Source: DTU013 sp964512095 (GTDB lineage: Bacteria > Bacillota > Clostridia > Acetivibrionales > DTU013). Taken from it: 64,000 nucleotides of DNA. How positions within the stretch are numbered: position 1 is the first letter of the stretch; each line of letters begins with the position of its first letter. The DNA lies in NCBI GenBank assembly GCA_964512095.1, contig CAZEIH010000016.1:1-64000 (forward strand), written 5' to 3'. Under the pieces are notes generated by a model. It made no database searches. It saw nothing but the letters and a program-made list of their open reading frames with translations, and was not told where the DNA came from. Shown piece by piece: positions 31,496-38,958 of the stretch. The translations under genes were made by a program, and so were the position numbers.

Positions 31496-33751
31496 CTCGT
31501 TTTCCTGAGCCTGGGCTATTAATTCAACTGCTACCCTTGCGTTTTCAAGGGCTTTTTCCTTAAGCAAAGGAATGGAGTGGGACAGTTGCTTTTGAATATC
31601 CTCCTTGTTTTCCCACACATAGTCCACCAGCTCCACCAGCTTGTCATATTCCAGATCAAGAACATTGCCTGCTGATGGTTGGTGGATGCAATCTAGGAAG
31701 CCTTGAATCTTTGGGTCGTATACCAGACCTACCATTGGGACTGTTGCAATGGCTGAGAAGATGAGAGCGTGCAATCTCATTCCTATTAGCATTTTCATAG
31801 ATGCAATCAGCTCGTATGTTTCAAAGATATCTAGCTTATCTTTAATAATAAGGTTTTCGTGTTGCAACCTCGCCGCCACATTTTCCAGTATGGGAACGTC
31901 CTCAGGGTACTGCATTGGGAAAAAAACAGGGTATACACCATAGCTATCTACCACATGATCGATAGCCTGGGCTATGACGGATTCATATTTTTCATGCTCA
32001 ATCCTTTCATGACCCGGATATTTTCGCAGTGAAATCCCAAGCAACAGCTTTCCGTTATTAAGTCCTAGTTTATTAATGATACTGTTTTCATTGCAGCTAT
32101 ATCCGTCAGTGATGGTGAGGGCAGCGTCAGCAGTCAGAAGTATACGAGGCTTACTTATCTCCAAATGCTTTAGCTCATCATAGGACAGCTCTTCTCTTAA
32201 GGTGATTATATCAACCTTATTTATTATCTTTTTTGTCAGTAGTCGGTTCAGACTTTTTTTCAATGGACCAATACCGTTGGCATAGAACATAACCTTCAGA
32301 TTGAGCTTCTTTGCTAGCCATACCATACTAAGGTAGAAAAACAGGGATCTGGTGCTGGTGTTGTCCTGTAGCAGATTTCCACCTCCATATATAAAGGCCT
32401 TGGACTTTCGCATTGCTTGATATATACGCAATACGTTGGCTCTGTTTATAGATGGCACATGGAAATCCCGGGCCGTTACAGCAGGTATTCTGGAGAGGAC
32501 TATTAGCCTTATGTCAGGCTTGAAGCTTTTCAGATCCTTCAGAATGGACATCAAAAGAGCATCATCTCCAATATTTCGAAAACCGTAATAGCCTGATATA
32601 ATAGCATCATAGGGCGTTTGCCTGTTGTCAGAGGAGGCTTTTTTCTCAAGGATGCCTGAGTATATATTTATCTGAGTCTTACCCATGCTTTCAACCGAGA
32701 ATTGAGCTAGGGCTTTTTCATATAAGCGTTGTCCCATTTCGATACGCTTATTGTCGTCCTCGGCAAGCTCCAGAATCAGATCAGCAAACCGATTAACATC
32801 TCCTGGTTCAAACAGGAAGCCGTTTTTGCCGTTTTCTATAAGGTCGGGTATACCACCGACACGAGTACTTATTGTAGCCTTCTTAAATCGTGCACCCTCC
32901 AAAATGGAATAGGAAAAGCTTTCGCTGATAGACGTAAGTAGGCTAATGTCAATGCTACTCATTATCTCGTTGGGGTCGTTTTGCCACCCAAGGAAAAACA
33001 CTGTATCCTGAAGATTCAGTTCGGCAGATAGGGACTCAAGCATTTTTCTGTCCTCACCGTCACCACCGATTAAGAACTTGACCTTTTTGTTTTTTGCCTT
33101 TACCAGGCTAGCGGCTTTTACAATAGTTTCTATACTTTTTACAGGATAAAGCCTTGCTGCGATACCTGCTATTACATTATCATCAGGAATATCTAGCTTA
33201 TGCTTTTCAAGGAGCTTCTTTCTGGAGTATTCTGTATTGGGAGGGGAAAAATCCATACCGTTATATAACACATAAATATCAAGGGGATTAAAGTTTCTGC
33301 TGATGAGCATTTCCTTGAAATTATTTGATACTGCTATATGGTTCTTTATAAATCTTAGTGCAATGGAGTTGACTAAGCCTATGGTTATCCGCTTGGGGAA
33401 GCTATGCATATAGTCGAGTCGATAGTCACTATGGACAGTAGTCACTGTGGGCAATCCGGCCTTGCGGCTTGCTGCTAATGAGAATATGTTGGCCTTTGCC
33501 CCATGAGAATGGATTATATCATATTTGCCGTCCATGATGATTTTTTTTACTTTTTTTATATCAGAGAAGATGTTTCTAGATTTGACCACTGATACATCAA
33601 TGCCAAGTGCATGGGCATCCTCAGCAAAAACTCCAGGACGGAGACTAATAAGCTTTACTTCCATATGGCGTGACAACTCCTTGAGAAGATAAAGCATATG
33701 GGTTTTTGCTCCTCCTACATCGCCTCCGCCGATTATGTGCACTACTCTCAT
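31490..33751 (-). CDS. csaB: Glycosyltransferase (GT4) - CsaB pyruvyl transferase fusion
   Basis: A 753-residue protein. Residues 1-370 are a GT-B glycosyltransferase: RVVHIIGGGDVGGAKTHML at the start, DIIHSHGAKANIFSLAA, and the donor-site ESFSYSILEGARFKKATIST. Residues 385-745 are a polysaccharide pyruvyl transferase: GYYGFRNIGDDALLMSILKD, FIYGGGNLLQDNTSTRSLF and GMRLHALIFSAIATVPMVGL. CsaB adds pyruvate ketal to secondary wall polymer, creating the anchor for SLH domains such as the protein encoded 8 kb upstream. The ATG at 33751 has GAGGAGG 8 bases ahead. Fusion of the two activities would couple sugar transfer and pyruvylation. Confidence 0.9.
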   Translation of the reverse strand: MRVVHIIGGGDVGGAKTHMLYLLKELSRHMEVKLISLRPGVFAEDAHALGIDVSVVKSRNIFSDIKKVKKIIMDGKYDIIHSHGAKANIFSLAASRKAGLPTVTTVHSDYRLDYMHSFPKRITIGLVNSIALRFIKNHIAVSNNFKEMLISRNFNPLDIYVLYNGMDFSPPNTEYSRKKLLEKHKLDIPDDNVIAGIAARLYPVKSIETIVKAASLVKAKNKKVKFLIGGDGEDRKMLESLSAELNLQDTVFFLGWQNDPNEIMSSIDISLLTSISESFSYSILEGARFKKATISTRVGGIPDLIENGKNGFLFEPGDVNRFADLILELAEDDNKRIEMGQRLYEKALAQFSVESMGKTQINIYSGILEKKASSDNRQTPYDAIISGYYGFRNIGDDALLMSILKDLKSFKPDIRLIVLSRIPAVTARDFHVPSINRANVLRIYQAMRKSKAFIYGGGNLLQDNTSTRSLFFYLSMVWLAKKLNLKVMFYANGIGPLKKSLNRLLTKKIINKVDIITLREELSYDELKHLEISKPRILLTADAALTITDGYSCNENSIINKLGLNNGKLLLGISLRKYPGHERIEHEKYESVIAQAIDHVVDSYGVYPVFFPMQYPEDVPILENVAARLQHENLIIKDKLDIFETYELIASMKMLIGMRLHALIFSAIATVPMVGLVYDPKIQGFLDCIHQPSAGNVLDLEYDKLVELVDYVWENKEDIQKQLSHSIPLLKEKALENARVAVELIAQAQENEL

Positions 33752-33776
33752 TACCATTGCCTCCTCATACATATAC

Positions 33777-33802
33777 AAACTGCCATATTTCTATGGCAGT
33801 TT
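33777..33802. promoter_or_regulatory. Perfect 11-bp hairpin between the glycosyltransferase and csaB genes
   Basis: AAACTGCCATA, TTTC, TATGGCAGTTT. It lies in the 60-base gap between two minus-strand genes. Without a strong T-tract on either side it may attenuate or process the transcript rather than end it. Confidence 0.55.
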
Positions 33803-33810
33803 ACTGAATG

Positions 33811-34389
33811 TTACTCATCGTTGTTTTCGTTTAGTTTTCTTGCTGCAATTATTCTGCATGCTTTCTCAAATTGCTCAGACAATTGCTGTATTTGACCGTC
33901 AGGGATATGGCATATATCGATACTTTGTGCTGCAGCCTCATAGTCTGTGTTTAAATGATTGACGATTTCGGCCTCGCCGGCTATTATACAGTCAGCTTCA
34001 TCTAATACAGAAGCTATCAGCCTTTTAGCATACTTTCCCTTTATCTTTCCTAGCCCACGAAATCCTGCTTCAGATAGCTGGGAAAAGTCAGCAACCCAAG
34101 GAATATCAGGGTTCTTCTTTTTCAAGCGGATGCCGATAAGGTGTGAACCGGAAGGCGGTGAAAGTGTATAAATCAAATCTATGCCTTCTGATTTCGCCAG
34201 TCGCATTGCCTTTCTTATGCTAAACAATTCCCACAGCCATGGTCTGGCTCTTACCTTTACATTATCTGCAAGTATAAGAGGTTCCCAGCCATATTTATTT
34301 AATTGCTTCAAAAAGCTGTCTGCTCTCATGACACATGCATTTTCCTCAGTCTGGAGAAAGGGGTATGTTACTATCAATACTTTTTTCAT
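33811..34389 (-). CDS. Short glycosyltransferase-like protein (N-terminal GT4 domain only)
   Basis: A 192-residue protein resembling only the acceptor-binding first half of GT4 enzymes: KVLIVTYPFLQTEENACVMRA (start), GIDLIYTLSPPSGSHLIG, PWVADFSQLSEAG, and the final DEADCIIAGEAEIVNHL. The donor-binding C-terminal domain is absent, and the protein ends with an asparagine-rich tail. It starts 3 bases after the oadG-like stop with no clear ribosome site, so it may be translated by coupling. It could be a truncated enzyme or a partner subunit of the following GT4-CsaB protein. Confidence 0.68.
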   Translation of the reverse strand: MKKVLIVTYPFLQTEENACVMRADSFLKQLNKYGWEPLILADNVKVRARPWLWELFSIRKAMRLAKSEGIDLIYTLSPPSGSHLIGIRLKKKNPDIPWVADFSQLSEAGFRGLGKIKGKYAKRLIASVLDEADCIIAGEAEIVNHLNTDYEAAAQSIDICHIPDGQIQQLSEQFEKACRIIAARKLNENNDE

Positions 34390-34392
34390 AAT

Positions 34393-34551
34393 TTAACTGT
34401 TGTTTTCTTCCGATTTATGTGGAAATAATACAGTAAACAGCTTTATAACAATATAAAACAAAATTAAAACAATGAATACACCTAACATCCCTACTATGGT
34501 TACAAACAAACCCATCTCCATAACTGTTCCATTTATCAAACTATCAAACAT
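34393..34551 (-). CDS. OadG-like small membrane subunit
   Basis: A 52-residue protein reading MFDSLINGTVMEMGLFVTIV at the start, one long membrane helix (GMLGVFIVLILFYIVIKLF) and a polar tail ending SEENNS. Size, topology and position directly after an oadB gene match the gamma subunit of sodium-pumping decarboxylases, which holds the alpha and beta subunits together. GGAGGAAG lies 5 bases before the ATG. It is 21 bases downstream of oadB. The alpha (carboxyltransferase) and biotin-carrier genes are not in the window. Confidence 0.78.
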   Translation of the reverse strand: MFDSLINGTVMEMGLFVTIVGMLGVFIVLILFYIVIKLFTVLFPHKSEENNS

Positions 34552-34572
34552 AAATACTTCCTCCTGTTCTAC

Positions 34573-35811
34573 TTACCAACCTAGCAGCATTGGGACAAGT
34601 GCTAGTATAAGACCACCAGCTACAATGGAGCCCAGTTGCCCAGACACGTTGGCACTTACTGCCTGCATGAGTACAAAGTTTGTTGGATCTTCCTTCTGTG
34701 CCATCTTCTGTATTACCCTTGCTGACATAGGGAATGCTGATATTCCGGCAGCACCAATCATTGGATTGAACTTGTTGTCTTTTTTTCTGAATAGGTTGAG
34801 GAATTTTGCAAACATGACACCGCCGGCAGTGTCAAATACAAATGCTACTAAACCCATTAACATAATAAGAAGGGTATACTTTGTGAGGAAGTTTTCGGCA
34901 AGCATCGTTGAACCTATTGTAATACCGAGAAGTAATGTTACAAGATTGGATAACTCATTTTGAGCTGCTTGTGAAAGCCTTTCCAGTACACCACTTACTC
35001 TTATAAGATTACCAAACATCAGTGAACCAACAAGAGGGGCACTGATTGGGGCTACAATACCTGCTATCAAGGTTACAGCTATAGGAAACCCTACAAGCAC
35101 TACCTTTGAAACCTTTTCATCTTTATATTCCATTCTGATCAAACGCTCTTTTTTTGTTGTTAAAAGCTTTACAACAGGTGGCTGAATAATTGGTACAAGA
35201 GACATGTACGAATAGGCCGCCACCGATATAGGGGCCAAAAGCTCCTTGGTAAACTTATTTGCTACATAAATTGCAGTTGGTCCGTCTGCTGCACCTATAA
35301 TACCAATGGCAGAAGCTTCGTTAAGTTTAAAACCTGCTAATATTGCAACCAGCATTGTTGCAAATATACCAAACTGAGCTGCTGCTCCAAAGAAAATCAT
35401 TACTGGGTTTTTTAAAAGTGGAGTAAAATCAATCATTGCCCCTATTCCAATAAAAATCAATATAGGGAATAATTCCGTAAGGATTCCTGACTGATATAAT
35501 ATCTCAAGAAATCCGGGTTCGTAGTGATATGCGTTGCCGTCAACAAAAACATAACTCTTTGAAAAAAATTTCATTAGAGATTCGTTTCCATTGACTAAAC
35601 TTGTGACGTATGGGTCAGGCGTGCTTGATATTTCTGCGTACTTAACAATTGCCTGGGGAAGGTTGACCAAAATCGCACCAAAACCAATTGGCAGAAGCAA
35701 CATTGGCTCGTAGTTTTTTACAATGGCTAGTATAATCAATGCTAAACCTATCGCATACATGGCAATGTTAAGGTAACTGATACTCGTAAAGCCCGCTAGT
35801 AGTTCTTCCAT
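34573..35811 (-). CDS. oadB: Sodium-ion-translocating decarboxylase, beta subunit
   Basis: A 412-residue membrane protein of the OadB/MmdB/GcdB family, which couples decarboxylation of a carboxybiotin to Na+ export. The conserved region FEIGIGAMIDFTPLLKNP-type is present (FIGIGAMIDFTPLLKNP), as is the sodium-site stretch AIGIIGAADGPTAIYVANKF, followed by SVAAYSYMSLVPIIQPPVVK and the C-terminal ISAFPMSARVIQKMAQ. About ten membrane segments. The substrate (oxaloacetate, methylmalonyl-, glutaconyl- or malonyl-CoA) depends on an alpha subunit not seen here. The gene name is generic for the family. The minus-strand genes oadG-like, GT and csaB follow. Confidence 0.9.
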   Translation of the reverse strand: MEELLAGFTSISYLNIAMYAIGLALIILAIVKNYEPMLLLPIGFGAILVNLPQAIVKYAEISSTPDPYVTSLVNGNESLMKFFSKSYVFVDGNAYHYEPGFLEILYQSGILTELFPILIFIGIGAMIDFTPLLKNPVMIFFGAAAQFGIFATMLVAILAGFKLNEASAIGIIGAADGPTAIYVANKFTKELLAPISVAAYSYMSLVPIIQPPVVKLLTTKKERLIRMEYKDEKVSKVVLVGFPIAVTLIAGIVAPISAPLVGSLMFGNLIRVSGVLERLSQAAQNELSNLVTLLLGITIGSTMLAENFLTKYTLLIMLMGLVAFVFDTAGGVMFAKFLNLFRKKDNKFNPMIGAAGISAFPMSARVIQKMAQKEDPTNFVLMQAVSANVSGQLGSIVAGGLILALVPMLLGW

Positions 35812-36022
35812 ATTATCTCTCCTGTTTTAGTTTATTGTGGAAATGTCGCGGTACATGTAATATTTCCATTCTATAGTATAACGAATGATGAAACATTAAT
35901 CAATTAAAAAATATATTGGCAAAAATAACAATACAGAATGGATTGGTAAAAAGAAGGATACACAGGTTTTTTGTTGAATACTACAGCATGCTTAGATAAA
36001 AATCGGGAAGGGCTGTAGTTTG

Positions 36023-36793
36023 ATGATAAAAGTGGGTTCTGCAGGATATTCATATTCGGACTGGGTTGGACCATTTTACCCGGAAGGTACAAAGCCTGCT
36101 ATGATGCTAGAATATTATGCAATGAATTTCAGCTTTGTGGAAGTAAATTCTACATATTACCACATGCCTGGATTAAAATTATTCCAAGGTCTAGATATAA
36201 AGACACCAAAGGATTTTCTATTTGCCGTTAAGCTGTTTGGCGGATTTACCCATGAGCGGAATTGCGGTAGGGAAGAAGCTGAAAGATTCAAATATTCACT
36301 GGAGCCTATTATTCAGAGTGGGAAATTAGCATGTATCCTTGTCCAATTCCCATACTCATTCCACTATAATGCTGTAAATTGCGACTATATTAAAGGGCTG
36401 AGAGAACATTTTGAAGGGCACGAACTGTGTGTTGAATTTAGAAACCGCGGTTGGATACGGCAGGAAACGTTTAATCTGCTTCGCAGTGAAGAGATGGGAT
36501 ATGTGTGTGTAGATGAGCCGGATATACGAGGCCTAATCAATAATGTGACTGCAGTGACCTCAAGGATTGCTTATCTGCGTCTACACGGAAGAAATGCAGA
36601 GAGGTGGTACTCAGGCCAGGGCTCTGAAAGATATGACTACCTATATAGTGGTAGCGAGCTACTGGAATGGGTAAATAGGCTTAGGGAAATGGATGAGGAG
36701 TCCGGAATGACCCTTGTATCCTTTAACAACCATCCAATGGGAAAGGCGATTGAAAACGCAAAAGTACTAATGGGATACCTGGGATCTGTATAG
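36023..36793 (+). CDS. DUF72 protein
   Basis: A 256-residue TIM-barrel-like DUF72 (YecE) protein: VGSAGYSYSDWVGPFYPEG at the start, FSFVEVNSTYYHMPG, FLFAVKLFGGFTHER, LCVEFRNRGWI and AYLRLHGRNAERWYSG near the end. Function is unknown across the family. GGGAAGGG precedes tandem TTG and ATG codons; ATG is chosen. Confidence 0.88.
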   Translation: MIKVGSAGYSYSDWVGPFYPEGTKPAMMLEYYAMNFSFVEVNSTYYHMPGLKLFQGLDIKTPKDFLFAVKLFGGFTHERNCGREEAERFKYSLEPIIQSGKLACILVQFPYSFHYNAVNCDYIKGLREHFEGHELCVEFRNRGWIRQETFNLLRSEEMGYVCVDEPDIRGLINNVTAVTSRIAYLRLHGRNAERWYSGQGSERYDYLYSGSELLEWVNRLREMDEESGMTLVSFNNHPMGKAIENAKVLMGYLGSV

Positions 36794-36808
36794 CCACAGA
36801 GGAGGCGG

Positions 36809-37354
36809 TTGTTATTGATTAAGATGTACGCAAGCGATAGCTTAACAACAATTAGACCTCTTGATAATGAAAGTCTTGTTGATATTGCCAGGATATATAA
36901 TTGCAACAAAGAGACACGATTTGCGACAGGGTTGAAGGACAGTCTATCTATTCAAGAGTTGTCATCTTTGCTGGAGCGTACTATAGCAAGTAAAAATGAG
37001 TTTTTATGTGGGATATATGTGAAATCTTCAGGCTCAAGAGATGAAGCCAAAATGCAGTTTATAGGCTTATGCGCCGGATTGGTCAAGGCTGGTGCCATAT
37101 GGATAAAGCAGTTGTTTATCCTGCCTGAGTATAGGGGAAAAGGGATAGGCGCAAGAGCAGTGGGAAATATCCTAAGGCGTGCAGTACAGTCCTTGGGGGC
37201 CTCTGATGCATATTTATCTGTTGTTGATAAAAACAGGGCGGGATTATGCTTCTGGATGAAGCTTGGGTTTTGTGAGGAGCAACGTTTGGAAAAGTTGTTA
37301 TTCGACGAAAATATTCCGGTTAGTGTCATAATCATGCACAAAAGGCTTACATGA
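36809..37354 (+). CDS. GNAT acetyltransferase
   Basis: About 180 residues with the GNAT core: WIKQLFILPEYRGKGIGARA contains the acetyl-CoA pyrophosphate loop, and YLSVVDKNRAGLCFWMKLGF is the C-terminal strand-helix-strand. GAGGAGGCGG precedes several possible starts (TTG 36809, TTG 36815, ATG 36824), so the first few residues are uncertain. It follows the DUF72 gene by about 15 bases and is probably in its operon. Substrate unknown. Confidence 0.82.
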   Translation: MLLIKMYASDSLTTIRPLDNESLVDIARIYNCNKETRFATGLKDSLSIQELSSLLERTIASKNEFLCGIYVKSSGSRDEAKMQFIGLCAGLVKAGAIWIKQLFILPEYRGKGIGARAVGNILRRAVQSLGASDAYLSVVDKNRAGLCFWMKLGFCEEQRLEKLLFDENIPVSVIIMHKRLT

Positions 37355-37430
37355 CAATTATGTGACGATGATATGACAGTTTGTCCAACATGGTTGACAA
37401 AAAGATATGCGGAGGTATAATATTCTTATG

Positions 37431-37572
37431 TAGGGATATTATGCCGTAGTAACGCTGAATCTTCCTATTACTAGGGGAGTACGGAGGAACCAAGACAGGG
37501 GTTAATCTGTTCTGTCAGAACAGTAGGGCGATTCTATACCCGAACCCGGCAGCTAACTTCGGAAGCAAAAAT
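37431..37572 (+). promoter_or_regulatory. c-di-AMP riboswitch (ydaO/yuaA type)
   Basis: The leader shows the conserved blocks of this class: AACGCTGAATCTTCCTA, then GGGGAGTACGGAGGAACCAA, a variable hairpin (TCTGTTCTGTCAGAACAG), TAGGGCGATTC and the very conserved ACCCGAACCCGGCAGCTAAC followed by TTCGGAAGC. It ends about 12 bases before the start of a secreted cell-wall hydrolase, the commonest gene class under this riboswitch. In known members c-di-AMP binding turns expression off. Confidence 0.93.
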
Positions 37573-37583
37573 AGGAGCATCTT

Positions 37584-38729
37584 ATGACTATTTCTAAAAA
37601 AGTACTATTGTCTATGTCAGTAGCTGTAATGGTTATCTTAATGCTTGGTAGCCAGGTAGCCGCTGAATCAAAGAGGACAGGCACAGTGACGGGTAGTGTT
37701 GTAAATGTGAGGAAAACCCCGAATTTGTCGTCGAAAATTCTCGACCAGCTTGTAAGAGGTACAAAGGTAAGTGTAGTAGAAAGCCAGGAAAATTGGCACA
37801 AGGTAGTTTTCAGTGATGTTTCTGGCTGGATGCACAGCGATTATCTGGTGGTGCGAGATGAAAAAATTGCAGACGGTGTCGTCTCAGGGTCAGTAGTTAA
37901 TGTCAGGAGCAAGTCTAACACTTCTTCAGAGGTATTAACTAAATTTGAAAAAGGAACAAAAGTAGACATCTATGAGAGTTCTGGTGTCTGGTATAGGGTA
38001 TCTATTGGAGAAGAAAGATACGGCTGGATGCATGGCGATTATATAACAGTTAAGAAAGATAAGGTGTCCACAGCTACAGCTAAAGAGGAACCGAAGGAAA
38101 CCCAGGAAGCTCCCAGGGCTGCCGATGCTTTCCCTGTAGAGCTTGGAGATGTGGAAGCAGAAGGCGTGGAAGCTGGAGATGTGAAAGAAGATGTAATTGA
38201 TGAAGCCGCCGACGAAGCTGGAGAAGCTTCAGAAGTAGCTGATGATATAGATATAGCGGAAACAGACAGGTCTGCTGACTTGGCCGACAGGGGTGGAGAA
38301 GAGAGACCTAAAAATCCGGTAAATGAACAAACTAACAAGGAAGCAGCTCTCAGAAAGGATATTGTAGAATACGCAAAAACTCTTATCGGCATCAAATACG
38401 TCTATGGAGGAAGCACTACTAAGGGATTTGATTGTTCTGGGTTTGTAAAGTATGTTTACAACCATTTCGATATAGATATTACAAGGACCTCCAGTAGTCA
38501 GAGTAAGGGCGGGAAGAAAGTAACGAAAGCAGATATGCAGCCAGGCGATTTGGTGTTCTTCGATACTAACGGCGGTCTTAACAACGTAACCCATGTAGGT
38601 ATTTACATAGGAGATGGCAAGTTCATACATGCCTCCACTTATCTCAAGAAAGCGATAACTATTGAGAGCATGAGTAGTAGCTATTACATCAAAAGGTATA
38701 TGAAATCAAGAGACTATATTTCAAAATAA
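37584..38729 (+). CDS. Secreted SH3-SH3-NlpC/P60 peptidoglycan endopeptidase
   Basis: A 381-residue exported hydrolase. Residues 1-28 are a signal peptide. Two bacterial SH3 domains (about 33-92 and 100-155; GSVVNVRKTPNLSSKILDQL and GSVVNVRSKSNTSSEVLTKF) bind wall material. A 100-residue Glu/Ala/Asp-rich linker leads to the NlpC/P60 domain from about 260, with catalytic Cys284 (TKGFDCSGFV) and His337 (NVTHVGIYIGDG). It cleaves peptide stems of peptidoglycan. Expression should fall when c-di-AMP rises, because of the riboswitch in its leader. Confidence 0.93.
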   Translation: MTISKKVLLSMSVAVMVILMLGSQVAAESKRTGTVTGSVVNVRKTPNLSSKILDQLVRGTKVSVVESQENWHKVVFSDVSGWMHSDYLVVRDEKIADGVVSGSVVNVRSKSNTSSEVLTKFEKGTKVDIYESSGVWYRVSIGEERYGWMHGDYITVKKDKVSTATAKEEPKETQEAPRAADAFPVELGDVEAEGVEAGDVKEDVIDEAADEAGEASEVADDIDIAETDRSADLADRGGEERPKNPVNEQTNKEAALRKDIVEYAKTLIGIKYVYGGSTTKGFDCSGFVKYVYNHFDIDITRTSSSQSKGGKKVTKADMQPGDLVFFDTNGGLNNVTHVGIYIGDGKFIHASTYLKKAITIESMSSSYYIKRYMKSRDYISK

Positions 38730-38733
38730 GCTT

Positions 38734-38785
38734 TAACATGGCTTGCAAGAAGCCCCGCGTCTATAGGCGGCAGGGGCACGTAACA
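38734..38785 (+). repeat. IS200/IS605-end-like hairpin (copy 2)
   Basis: TAACATGGCTTGCAAGAAG, stem CCCCGCG, loop TCTATAG, GCGGCAGGGG, then CACGTAAC. CAAGAAG, the GC-rich stem, the TCTATAG loop and the ACGT after it match the tnpB-linked end at 3.3 kb. No tnpB or tnpA remains nearby. The left 19 bases recur exactly, inverted, at 44,110-44,128. Confidence 0.55.
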
Positions 38786-38854
38786 TACATGGTGTATATG
38801 AATTCTTCATAATTGTTTTGTATCCGTGGGAAATAAATAGCAAGAAAGTTAGCT

Positions 38855-38893
38855 ACCTGCTTTCATTAGTACAATGAGGGCAGGTTTATTTTT
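38855..38893 (+). terminator. Terminator downstream of the NlpC/P60 gene
   Basis: ACCTGC, 19 bases, GCAGGT followed by TTATTTTTA. It lies 125 bases after the stop codon. Confidence 0.6.
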
Positions 38894-38958
38894 ACACCAA
38901 ATGGAAATATTTTACACTCGACACCTAATGTACTATAATTATTTAAAAAGGTGTCGAT

